From positions 59,763-123,762 of the forward strand of contig NZ_SDKM01000014.1 of NCBI RefSeq assembly GCF_004519545.1: a stretch of DNA of 64,000 nucleotides, given 5' to 3'. The number at the start of each line of letters is the position of its first letter. Position 1 is the stretch's first letter. The notes below the pieces were generated by a model. That model was not told the origin of the DNA. It saw only the letters and a program-made list of their open reading frames with translations, and did no database searches. The stretch is from Nocardioides guangzhouensis. GTDB taxonomy: Bacteria > Actinomycetota > Actinomycetes > Propionibacteriales > Nocardioidaceae. This document shows positions 51,920 to 62,286 of the stretch, one piece after another. The position numbers and the translations under genes are program-made.

Positions 51920-54343
51920 ATGACTGTCCAGCCGCGCCGGCGCGTCCTGTGGGCCGCAGCGCTCCTGGCCCTGGTCTACGTCTGCGGCATCTCGGCGGTC
52001 TACTTCGCGCCCGAGAGCAGCTCGGTGGCGACCTGGTGGCCGGCCGCCGGCGTCTCGGTCGTGCTCATCGTCCTCAGCCCCCGCTCGTGGTGGCCGACGC
52101 TGGTCGCGGGCATCGCGGTCTCCAGCGGGCTCGCGAACCTCACCGCGGGCCGCAGCCCGGAGCTGTCGCTGCTGTTCGGGATCAGCAACGCCGCGGAGGC
52201 GCTCGTCGCGGGCGCGTTCCTGCGCCGCCGACCGCACGACAAGCCCCGCTTCGAGTCCCCGGACGACTTCTTCCGCCTGGTCGTGGCCTGCGTGCTCGGC
52301 GCGGTGACCGTCGGCGTCGGCATCGGCCTGTCGGTCGCGGTCACCGGCGGTGACGCGTGGGAGGCGGTCCGGACAGTGACCCCGTCGCACCTCGCCTCGA
52401 CCCTGGTGATCGTCCCGCTCGCACTCATCTGGAACGAGCGCACGACGGTGGCGCACCGCTCGGAGCTGGTGCTCCAGTCGGCGCTGCTCACGGTGGCCAC
52501 GCTGGCCGTCTTCTGGCCGGAGCAGCCGCTGGCACTGGTGTTCCTGCCGCTGCCGCTGCTGATCTGGGCCGGCCTCCGCTTCGGCACGGTCGTGGTCAGC
52601 GGCCAGCTCCTGGCGCTCGGCGTGCTCACGACGTTCCTCACGGCGCGCGGCGGCGGCCCGTTCGCGGTCGGCGAGCGGTCGGAGTCCATCGACCCCGCGA
52701 TGGCCGGGGCGCTCGTGCAGAGCTACCTCGTCTGCGCCGCGCTCATGTGCCTGCCGCTCTCGCTCGCGGTCGCCCAGCGGGCCCAGCTGCTCTCCCGGCT
52801 GACCACCGAGCGGGAGCTCACGAACATCACGCTCGACACCACCAACGCGATCATCCTCGTCTCCGACCTCGAGGGCACGATCCTGCGCGCCAACCCCGCG
52901 ACGTTCCGGCTGACCGGGTTCCTCGAGGACCAGATCGTCGGGCGCCCGCTGTGGGAGGGCTTCACGCTCCCGGAGCGGGTCGGCACCGTGCAGCGGATGT
53001 TCGAGGGCGGCGACGGCTCGCAGATCCCCGGCAGCCGCGAGGCCGACATCGCCACCGCCTCCGGCGACCGGCTCCGCATCGTCTGGAACAACGACCTGGT
53101 CCGCGACGAGTCCGGCACCCCGATCTACGCCGTCATGACCGGGGTCGACGTGACCGGCGAGCGCACCACCTCCGGCATGATCCGGCACCTCCTCGAGTCC
53201 ACGATCGCGACCGCGCTGGTCGGGCTCGACGACCAGGGCCGGATCACCCTGTTCAACAGGGGCGCCCAGCAGATCCTCGGCCGCGACGCCGACCAGGTCA
53301 TGGGTCGCAAGATCTCCGAGTTCATCGACCCCGACCAGCTCGCCCAGTGGGTGCAGCGCCAGGGCGCCGCGTCGCCGTTCGAGGCCCTCGTGCAGGACGT
53401 CGACAGGGGCAGCGCGCCGCAGACCCGCGACTGGACCTGGGTGCGCGCCGACGGCCGGCCGGTGGCGGTGTCGACCACGATCAGCGTCGTCGAGAACGTC
53501 GTCGGCAAGAAGATCGGCTACCTCTGCGTCGGCCGGGACGTGACCGACCAGCGACGCAGCCAGGAGATGCTGGTGGCCGCTCTCGAGAAGGAGCGGCAGG
53601 GCGTGGAGCGGCTGCGCCAGCTCGACGCGGCGAAGAACGAGTTCGTCTCCACCGTCAGCCACGAGCTGCGCACTCCCACCACGAGCATCGTGGGGTACAC
53701 CGAGATGCTCCGCGACGGCTCGGCCGGCGACCCGTTGCCCGAGCAGCTGCCGCTGCTCGACGCGATCGCCCGCAACGGCGAACGGCTCATCGGCATCGCC
53801 GGCGACCTGCTGACGCTCGCCGGGCTCGAGTCCGGCAACACCGCGTGGGAGCGCAACGCCGTCGACCTCGGCAAGCTGGTCGCCGCGGGCGAGGAGGCGA
53901 TGCGCCCCATGCTCGCCAGCCGCCACCTCGGCGTGCGGTTCGAGGTGCCCGACGACGAGATCACCGTGATCGGCGACGAGGGACACCTCGACCGGGTGCT
54001 CATGAACCTGCTCTCCAACGCCGTGAAGTTCACCGAGGACGGCGGCTCCATCACCTGCCGGCTCTCGACCGTCGACGGCGAGGCCCGCCTCGAGGTCACC
54101 GACACCGGGATCGGCATCCCCGAGGAGGAGCAGAAGGAGCTGTTCTCGAAGTTCTTCCGCTCCTCCACCGCCCAGGACCGCGCGATCCAGGGCACCGGCC
54201 TCGGCCTGTCGATCATCGCCTCGATCGTGGCCGCGCACGGCGGCCGGATCGACGTACGCTCCGGACACCTCGCCGGCACCACCTTCACCGTCCGGCTGCC
54301 GCTGCTGCGGCACCCCTCGCGGCCGGAGTTCAGCGCGACCTGA
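51920..54343 (+). CDS. MASE1-PAS-PAS histidine kinase
   Basis: An 807-residue sensor kinase. A MASE1 membrane domain with eight or more helices (residues about 10-290) includes STWW-like VATWWPAAGVSVVL. Two PAS domains follow (about 305-430 and 430-545), then HisKA with catalytic His581 in STVSHELRTPTTSIVGYTEML, and HATPase with NAVKFTEDGG, DTGIGIPEEEQ and GTGLGLSII. No response regulator is adjacent, so it is an orphan kinase. Ligand of MASE1 unknown. Confidence 0.92.
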   Translation: MTVQPRRRVLWAAALLALVYVCGISAVYFAPESSSVATWWPAAGVSVVLIVLSPRSWWPTLVAGIAVSSGLANLTAGRSPELSLLFGISNAAEALVAGAFLRRRPHDKPRFESPDDFFRLVVACVLGAVTVGVGIGLSVAVTGGDAWEAVRTVTPSHLASTLVIVPLALIWNERTTVAHRSELVLQSALLTVATLAVFWPEQPLALVFLPLPLLIWAGLRFGTVVVSGQLLALGVLTTFLTARGGGPFAVGERSESIDPAMAGALVQSYLVCAALMCLPLSLAVAQRAQLLSRLTTERELTNITLDTTNAIILVSDLEGTILRANPATFRLTGFLEDQIVGRPLWEGFTLPERVGTVQRMFEGGDGSQIPGSREADIATASGDRLRIVWNNDLVRDESGTPIYAVMTGVDVTGERTTSGMIRHLLESTIATALVGLDDQGRITLFNRGAQQILGRDADQVMGRKISEFIDPDQLAQWVQRQGAASPFEALVQDVDRGSAPQTRDWTWVRADGRPVAVSTTISVVENVVGKKIGYLCVGRDVTDQRRSQEMLVAALEKERQGVERLRQLDAAKNEFVSTVSHELRTPTTSIVGYTEMLRDGSAGDPLPEQLPLLDAIARNGERLIGIAGDLLTLAGLESGNTAWERNAVDLGKLVAAGEEAMRPMLASRHLGVRFEVPDDEITVIGDEGHLDRVLMNLLSNAVKFTEDGGSITCRLSTVDGEARLEVTDTGIGIPEEEQKELFSKFFRSSTAQDRAIQGTGLGLSIIASIVAAHGGRIDVRSGHLAGTTFTVRLPLLRHPSRPEFSAT

Positions 54344-54350
54344 CCCGGGT

Positions 54351-54540
54351 GCTGTCGTGACCCCGCAATTGCGGCCGCATCACATGGTCCGGGGCCGGAA
54401 ATCTGCAATCCGGCTGCAATTGCAGCCCCGCGACGAGTCGAGCACGACCAATCCGTGTCGTACGGCTGCAATTGCGGCCTCACGACAGCACCGGCCGCCG
54501 ATTCCCCGTCATGCGGCTGCAATTGCGGCCGCATGACGGT
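54351..54540. repeat. Four-unit palindromic repeat array
   Basis: Four copies of a near-palindrome with core GGCTGCAATTGCGGCC. The central AATT sits at 54367, 54418, 54470 and 54521, a 51-52 base period. Unit 4 is a 34-bp palindrome with one mismatch (CCGTCATGCGGC ... GCCGCATGACGG). The array lies between the convergent kinase and leuA. Confidence 0.85.
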
Positions 54541-54555
54541 TCCCGGCAACCCCGG

Positions 54556-56389
<1,834 letters not shown>

Positions 56390-56445
56390 GACGTGACCCA
56401 ATCTAGCGTGCGTCTCCGGCCCGCGGGACCGTAGTCTCACGCCTC

Positions 56446-57453
56446 GTGCAGATCACCCCCCTCGACCCGATGACCTGCGACCTCGACACCGCCGACGAGA
56501 TGGCCGCGGTCGTGAGCGCCTCCCGCGAGGCCGACGGCGTGGTGCTGCCTGCGCCCATCGGGCCGACCCGGCTGCTGTTCCTGCAGCACACCAGCGACGG
56601 CCGGCCGGTCGGTGCGGTGTTCGTGGCACGCAACGACGCCGGCCGGATGCTCGGGTACGCCGAGATGAACCTCCCGTGGGAGGAGAACACCGACGCGGCG
56701 ATGCCCCGGGGCCACGTGCACCCCGACCACCGGCGCCGGGGCGTGGGAAGCGCGCTGCTGGAGGCCTGCGTGGACCTGGCCCGCGCCTGTGGCCGGACCC
56801 GGCTCCTGAGTGGCGCGTTCACCACCGGCCCGGGGCTGGCGTTCCTCGGCCACCACGGGTGGACCGTCGGCGGGGTGCCGCGAATGGCGGTCCGTCGGCT
56901 GGACCTGCACGGCACGCCACGCTCCACCTGGGAACGGCTGTACGACGAGGCGGCGGCGCACGCGGGCGACTACGAGCTGGTCCGGATGGCCGGTCCGGCC
57001 CCCGACGAGCGGCTCGAGGACCTGGTCGCCGTCCACGACGCGATCAACGACGCACCGCTGGAGGATCCGGACGACGAGCCGGACGTGTGGACCGCCGACC
57101 GGGTGCGCCGGTACGACGCCGCGATGGCCGCCCGCCGCCAGACGACCTACCGGGTGCTCGCCCGGCACCGCGGCACCGGCGCCTGGGCGGGGATGTCCCT
57201 GCTCTGCGTGGACGAGTTCCTGCCGACGGTCGGCTTCCAGGAGGACACCAGCGTGGTCCGCGCCCATCGCGGCCACCGGCTCGGACTGTTGATGAAGGCC
57301 GACATGCTGCGCTGGATCACCGACGAGCGCCCCGAGGTCGCGGCCACCGACACCTGGAACGCGACCGACAACCACCACATGATCGCGGTCAACGAGCGGC
57401 TCGGCTGCCGCCTGGTGGCCGAGCACCAGGGTGCCCGGACGCGGTTGGGGTAG
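56446..57453 (+). CDS. Double GNAT-domain N-acetyltransferase
   Basis: A 335-residue protein with two GNAT domains. The first shows RGHVHPDHRRRGVGSALLEACVDLAR, a canonical acetyl-CoA loop; the second shows VVRAHRGHRLGLLMKADMLRW and ends NERLGCRLVAEH. Two-domain forms occur in mycothiol synthase, but the resemblance here is not clear. Divergent from leuA. Confidence 0.8.
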   Translation: MQITPLDPMTCDLDTADEMAAVVSASREADGVVLPAPIGPTRLLFLQHTSDGRPVGAVFVARNDAGRMLGYAEMNLPWEENTDAAMPRGHVHPDHRRRGVGSALLEACVDLARACGRTRLLSGAFTTGPGLAFLGHHGWTVGGVPRMAVRRLDLHGTPRSTWERLYDEAAAHAGDYELVRMAGPAPDERLEDLVAVHDAINDAPLEDPDDEPDVWTADRVRRYDAAMAARRQTTYRVLARHRGTGAWAGMSLLCVDEFLPTVGFQEDTSVVRAHRGHRLGLLMKADMLRWITDERPEVAATDTWNATDNHHMIAVNERLGCRLVAEHQGARTRLG

Positions 57454-57661
57454 CGGGGCACGCGGGCGGCGTCGTCGTGGAGCACGAAGGACACGTGCTC
57501 CTCGTCCACGGCGAGTCGGCGCGCGCCGGTCTCGGGACGTGCGCGGGTAGCCCGTCGGGACGACGCGGAGGTGGCCCGAACGGGCAGGGACCCGGACTGG
57601 GGTCCTTCCCGGGGTCGAAGTCCCTGACCCGTGGCCGAAGCGGTCCCATACTCGGAGACGA

Positions 57662-59209
57662 TTGCCCGCCGTCGTTCCCGCCCGGCGGGCGCGGCACGAA
57701 GTCACACGGGGGTGCGCCATCTCGGTCCTGTTCAGGAGCCCGGCCGGACCGCGAGCCCGGTCCCACTGGTTGGTGTGGCTCCTCACCGTCGGGCTGTGCT
57801 TCAGCGCCTCCGCAGCGGCGTGCGCCGGTACGCCGGGCAGCGACCCTGCGGCGGGTGTTGCCCGCAGCGGCACTCCGACCGAGCCTGACCACGCGTCAAC
57901 CCGGGGAGCGGCGCAAGCACGGGTTCCCGTGAAGCGCTTCGTGACCAGAGTCAGCCGCAACGGTCGCTACTTCGTCGACCAGCGGGGCCGCCCGATCCTG
58001 ATCAAGGGTGACTCGCCGTGGGCTCTCCTCGTCAACGCCTCCCGCTCACGGATGGACAGCTACCTGTCCATCCGGGCCCGACAGGGCTTCAACACGGTCC
58101 TGGTCAGTCTGCTCGGCAACACGGCGAACGGGGGCCCCGCCGACTCCGGCGCCACGTACGACGGAGTCCGGCCGTTCGTTGCCGGGAACCCGGCCCGGCT
58201 GAACGACAGGTACTGGGACCGCGTCGATCACTTCATGCGGAAGGCCGCATCGCTGAACATCTCCGTCATGGCCTATCCCCTCGACGGCTGGGCGGGCACC
58301 GACGCCTACAACGGGCTCGGGAAGGAGTGGGGAACCACCACCGCACGCAGGTACGGCGTCGCCGTCGGGAGGCGCATGGACCGTCACCCGAACGTCTTCT
58401 GGGCGGTGGGCGGTGACTACTTCATCGACGGCCCCGAGGACCCGCGCTTCAGCGCCGTCCTCGCCGGGATCGCGTCGGTGACCCGGCGCGACCGCCCGTC
58501 CACGATCCAGTTCCAGCCTCAGGACACCTCTCTCGACTCGCGGTACTGGGCACGTCGCGTCCGCTTCAACTTCGTGTACTCCTACGCCGTCACGTACGCC
58601 ATGGTGCAACGGGCATATCGGCAGACCACGCCCGGCGGCCGCCACATCCCGGCGCTCATGGGGGAGACGCACTACGAGGACTACCCGGACGTGACCAACC
58701 GCTACCTGCGGTCGATGGCGGCGTGGGCGCTCACCTCTGGCTCCCCGGGCGAGTTCTACGGCTCCGAGCGGGTCTGGGACCGGTCCCCGACCAACGCGGC
58801 CCTCACCTCTCCCGGGGCACGGCAGGTCTCGGCGATCAGGCGGGTGTTCGCCCGACTGCCCGGATGGCACCGTTTGCGGCCGGACTTCTCCTCGTCCTTC
58901 ATCACGGCTGGCCGCGGCACCAGGGGCAGTGCTCGGAACGAGTACCTGCCGGGTGACCGGGGAGGGACCTACGTCACGGGAGCCCGGACGACGGACGGGA
59001 AGCTGGCGGTGATCTACCTGCCGGACGCCAGACGTCCGATCACGATCGCCCAGTCGAAGATGGGGCCGGGCTACACCGCCCGGTGGGTGAACCCGGTCAA
59101 CGGCAAGAGCGTCGCAACGCGGGCCCGAGCGCGGTACTCGCGCACCGTGCCCCACGGGGACCGCGCCAACGACTGGCTGCTGGTCCTCCGGTCCACCAGG
59201 GCCCGCTGA
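57662..59209 (+). CDS. Exported DUF4038 glycoside hydrolase-like protein
   Basis: A 515-residue protein with a signal segment (WLVWLLTVGLCFSASAAACAG) and a (beta/alpha)8 DUF4038-type domain: RYFVDQRGRPILIKGDSPWALL, GFNTVLVSLLGN, NVFWAVGGDYFIDG and MGETHYEDYP. Such proteins resemble apiosidases and other glycosidases. The TTG start with GGAGAC just upstream is tentative; a shorter one would lose the signal's basic end. Substrate unknown, probably an extracellular polysaccharide. Confidence 0.75.
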   Translation: MPAVVPARRARHEVTRGCAISVLFRSPAGPRARSHWLVWLLTVGLCFSASAAACAGTPGSDPAAGVARSGTPTEPDHASTRGAAQARVPVKRFVTRVSRNGRYFVDQRGRPILIKGDSPWALLVNASRSRMDSYLSIRARQGFNTVLVSLLGNTANGGPADSGATYDGVRPFVAGNPARLNDRYWDRVDHFMRKAASLNISVMAYPLDGWAGTDAYNGLGKEWGTTTARRYGVAVGRRMDRHPNVFWAVGGDYFIDGPEDPRFSAVLAGIASVTRRDRPSTIQFQPQDTSLDSRYWARRVRFNFVYSYAVTYAMVQRAYRQTTPGGRHIPALMGETHYEDYPDVTNRYLRSMAAWALTSGSPGEFYGSERVWDRSPTNAALTSPGARQVSAIRRVFARLPGWHRLRPDFSSSFITAGRGTRGSARNEYLPGDRGGTYVTGARTTDGKLAVIYLPDARRPITIAQSKMGPGYTARWVNPVNGKSVATRARARYSRTVPHGDRANDWLLVLRSTRAR

Positions 59210-59305
59210 CCCGCCCGACCCCGTCGAAGGCCCCCACGCTGTCTGGGGTCCCGCCCGGGGTCCGACCCGAGGTCGCTGCAGACCCGGTCTGCGGATACTC
59301 GACCC

Positions 59306-59800
59306 ATGGGGGTACGTCGGTCGCCCGGCGAGGCGCCGGAGGGCCAGGTGGTGGCCGGCGTGGTCCTCGTGTGCCTGGCCGCCCTCGCCTGGTCGACGGT
59401 CGTCGTCGGGCCGGGACCGAGCCCGGCCGTCGAACGGGCGGCCGCACGACCCGCACCCGGCTGGTCGCAGCTGTTGGCCCGACCGGCGCCCCTGCCTCCA
59501 CCCCCGCCGCGAGCGCGGGTCCTCACCCACGAGCTGCCGGTGGGCCTGGCCTGCACGGCGTACTCGGCCCGGCTCGTGGCCAGCGGGGCGGTCGGACCGT
59601 TCGCCTGGTCGGTGGTCGGAGGACGCCCGCCGGACGGTGTCCGGCTGGACGCGGGCGGCCGGCTGCACGGCACCCCGGTCCGGGCGGGGACCGGAAGGCT
59701 CGTGGTCCGGGCCACCGCCGGCGCGCACCGCGCGGCCCGGCAGGCGCTCAGGCTGACGGTACGGGCCGCGGGGCGGTCCTGCCCGGCGCGCTCGGACTAG
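59306..59800 (+). CDS. Membrane-anchored putative Ig (He_PIG-like) domain protein
   Basis: A 164-residue protein: basic N-terminus, one hydrophobic helix (about 15-35), a Pro-rich linker (LPPPPPRAR), then a single Ig-like domain of the He_PIG type (YSARLVASGAVGPFAWSVVGGRPPDGVRLDAGGRLHGTP). No enzymatic motif is present. It may display a binding domain at the surface. Confidence 0.65.
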   Translation: MGVRRSPGEAPEGQVVAGVVLVCLAALAWSTVVVGPGPSPAVERAAARPAPGWSQLLARPAPLPPPPPRARVLTHELPVGLACTAYSARLVASGAVGPFAWSVVGGRPPDGVRLDAGGRLHGTPVRAGTGRLVVRATAGAHRAARQALRLTVRAAGRSCPARSD

Positions 59801-59810
59801 CCTCGGGCGC

Positions 59811-60305
59811 ATGGCCACGCTGCTGATCGTGCACCACTCCCCCACCCGCTCCCTGCGGTCACTCACCGACGCGGTGGTGGCGGGGGCGAACGACGACGCC
59901 CTCGAGGGCGTGGACGTCGTGGTCCGGCCGGCGCTGGAGGCGTCCGCCGACGACGTGCTGGCCGCGGACGGGTACCTGCTCGGGACCACCGCCAACTTCG
60001 GCTACATGAGCGGGGCGCTCAAGCACTTCTTCGACTCGACGTTCCTCCAGGTCGGCGGGGCGCTCGACCCCAGCGGCGCCGCCGACCCGAGCGAGGGGGT
60101 CACCAAGGGCCGGCCGTACGGCCTCTACGTCCACGGCCGCTACGACCTCACCGGCGCCGTCCGCTCCGTGCAGTCGATCGTCCAGGCCCTCGGCTGGAAG
60201 CAGTCGTACGACGTGCTGGAGGTGCTCGGCGAGGTCACCGACGAGCACACGGAGGCGGCGTACGAGCTCGGCGGCACGCTCGGGGCGCTGGTCGCCGGCT
60301 GCTGA
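59811..60305 (+). CDS. Flavodoxin-like / NADPH-dependent FMN reductase-type protein
   Basis: A 164-residue flavodoxin-fold protein: LLIVHHSPTRSLRSLTDAV at the phosphate site, then DGYLLGTTANFGYMSGALKHFFDST, a typical FMN isoalloxazine loop, and VHGRYDLTGAVRSVQSIVQALGW. Likely electron carrier or quinone reductase. It starts 10 bases after the preceding stop. Confidence 0.82.
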   Translation: MATLLIVHHSPTRSLRSLTDAVVAGANDDALEGVDVVVRPALEASADDVLAADGYLLGTTANFGYMSGALKHFFDSTFLQVGGALDPSGAADPSEGVTKGRPYGLYVHGRYDLTGAVRSVQSIVQALGWKQSYDVLEVLGEVTDEHTEAAYELGGTLGALVAGC

Positions 60306-60390
60306 CCCCGGACGGGTCCGAGGGGGCGGGGTGGGCCGGCCAGGGACGGAAGGTACGATCGCGACGCCCCGAGACCTGAAGGACTGTTCC

Positions 60391-61203
60391 GTGCCCCGAG
60401 GACGAACGCTGCTGCGTGCGATCGCGCTGACGGCGTCCTGCCTGCTGCTCGCCGCCGGCTGCGGGGACGGCGGGGCCGACCCGGACGCGGACCCGGACCA
60501 GGTCGACTCGGTCGAGCAGCCCGAGCTCGGCGCCTGCCGCCAGCTCACCCCGGACGACGTCGGCCGGCCCGACAACGCGAGCCGGACCGTGGAGTGCACG
60601 GAGCGGCACACCGCCGAGACGTACGCCGTCGGCGAGCTGCCCAGCCAGTTCGAGGACGCATCGTACGACGACGCCGAGCTCGCGCGCTTCGCCTACCGCA
60701 CCTGCTCGCAGGAGTTCGAGGACTTCCTCGGCGCCGACGAGTCGCTGGTGATGCGCACCGTCCTCAGCTGGGCGTGGTTCCGCCCGTCGGAGAAGGCGTG
60801 GGAGAAGGGTGCCCGGTGGTACCGCTGCGACGTGGTCGGCGGCGCCGAGCAGTCCCGCGACTTCGTGCTGCTCCCGCGCACCGCCAAGGGCCTGCTGCTC
60901 GGCAGCCCGCCCGACAAGTGGATGGTCTGCGTCAAGGGGCCGTCGGTGTCCGGCAACGTGAAGATCCCGTGCAACCTCAGGCACACCTGGCGCGCGGTGA
61001 CCACGATCAAGGTCGGGCTCGAGGGCGACTCGTACCCCGGCGACCGCATGGTCGAGGTCAAGACCCGGGAGTTCTGCTCCGACTCCGTGGGCGCCTGGAT
61101 GAACTACCCGGTCGACTACGACTTCGCCTACACCTGGTTCCACGAGGCCGAGTGGGCAGCGGGCAACCGTCGCTCGGTCTGCTGGGCCAAGACGAACCAG
61201 TGA
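60391..61203 (+). CDS. Septum-formation-domain lipoprotein 1
   Basis: A 270-residue lipoprotein with lipobox LLLAAGCGD and two Cys-rich septum-formation-type repeats (CRQLTPDDVG, VECTERHTAETYAVGEL, CSQEFEDFLG, RWYRCDVVG; then CVKGPSV, IPCNLRHTWRAV, FCSDSVGAW). The GTG start follows AAGGA. It overlaps lipoprotein 2 by four bases. The family's actual function in actinobacteria is not established. Confidence 0.75.
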   Translation: MPRGRTLLRAIALTASCLLLAAGCGDGGADPDADPDQVDSVEQPELGACRQLTPDDVGRPDNASRTVECTERHTAETYAVGELPSQFEDASYDDAELARFAYRTCSQEFEDFLGADESLVMRTVLSWAWFRPSEKAWEKGARWYRCDVVGGAEQSRDFVLLPRTAKGLLLGSPPDKWMVCVKGPSVSGNVKIPCNLRHTWRAVTTIKVGLEGDSYPGDRMVEVKTREFCSDSVGAWMNYPVDYDFAYTWFHEAEWAAGNRRSVCWAKTNQ

Positions 61204-62030
61204 CCCGACGACTCCTCGACGCCCTCCTGGCCGCCGGCCTGGGCGTCGCGCTGCTGGCCGGGTGCCAGGACGACGGCGGCAAGCCCGAGGCGGACCCGAG
61301 CAGCTCCACGGCGGCCCCCGAGTCCACGCCCACGCCGGCCACGCCGGCACGGAAGCCCGGGAACGACCGCTGCTACCGGCTCGCGTACGACGACGCGGTG
61401 GCGCCGACCACCCACCGCAAGCCGGTTCCCTGCTCGGGAGAGTTCACCGCCCGCACCTTCCACGTCGGCGAGCTCGACACGCTCGTCGACGGGCATCTCG
61501 TCGCCGTCGACTCCACCCGGGTCCGCGAGCAGCTCGCGCGGACCTGCCCGGAGAAGTTCGCCGCGTACGTCGGCGGGGACGAGCGGGCTCGGCGGCTCAG
61601 CATGCTCTCCACCGTCTGGTTCAGCCCGACCGTGGAGCAGTCGGACCAGGGCCAGTCGTGGTTCCGTTGCGACGTGATCGCGGTGGAGTCGGAGGGACGG
61701 CTCGCCACGCTGCGCGGGTCCCTGAAGGGCGCGCTGGACCGCGAGGACGGGCTCGCGACGTACGGCATCTGCGGGACCGCCGAACCGGGGACCAAGGGGT
61801 TCGAGCGGGTGATCTGCGCCGAGAAGCACTCGTGGCAGGCCGTGGACACCGTCGACATCCCGGGCACGGCGCATCCGACCAAGGCACCGGCCGCGGTGGA
61901 GGAGGGGTGCAGGGACACGGCCCGCAGCCGTGCCGACGACGCACTCAGCTTCGACTGGGGATTCGAGCTGCCGACGAAGGCCCAGTGGGAGTCCGGGCGC
62001 CACTACGCGCTGTGCTGGGCGCCGGCCTGA
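61200..62030 (+). CDS. Septum-formation-domain lipoprotein 2
   Basis: A 276-residue paralogue of the preceding protein: lipobox LLAGCQDD, a Ser/Pro-rich linker, then CYRLAYDDAV, VPCSGEFTARTFHVGEL, CPEKFAAYVG, WFRCDVIAVE, and later CAEKHSWQAVDTV. Start GTG overlaps the previous stop. The order of Cys and Trp motifs is the same in both, suggesting tandem duplication. Confidence 0.75.
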   Translation: MTRRLLDALLAAGLGVALLAGCQDDGGKPEADPSSSTAAPESTPTPATPARKPGNDRCYRLAYDDAVAPTTHRKPVPCSGEFTARTFHVGELDTLVDGHLVAVDSTRVREQLARTCPEKFAAYVGGDERARRLSMLSTVWFSPTVEQSDQGQSWFRCDVIAVESEGRLATLRGSLKGALDREDGLATYGICGTAEPGTKGFERVICAEKHSWQAVDTVDIPGTAHPTKAPAAVEEGCRDTARSRADDALSFDWGFELPTKAQWESGRHYALCWAPA

Positions 62031-62286
62031 CCGGCCGCCGGACCACAGCCACCCCGCCGTCCCAGCCGGCGATGCCGCGTCCGGGCTACCCCTGACGTGG
62101 CTCGCCCGGTTCCGGCGACCCCAGTTCCATCCCAGTTCTCGGTAGACCACCCCCACCAGGGCTGGACCGGACTGGGCACAACCCGCACCATGAGGGTCCA
62201 GCCGACAGACGAGCCGAGCGTCAGGTGACCGGGGGGACACGCGGTGCCTCGGGTTTCGTCTCACGAGGGGCACGGGGGAGCAGCTG

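Noticed and set aside
54351..54540. CRISPR-like array
   Set aside because: The repeated element is itself palindromic, the intervening sequences resemble one another in part, the unit number is four, and there are no cas genes.
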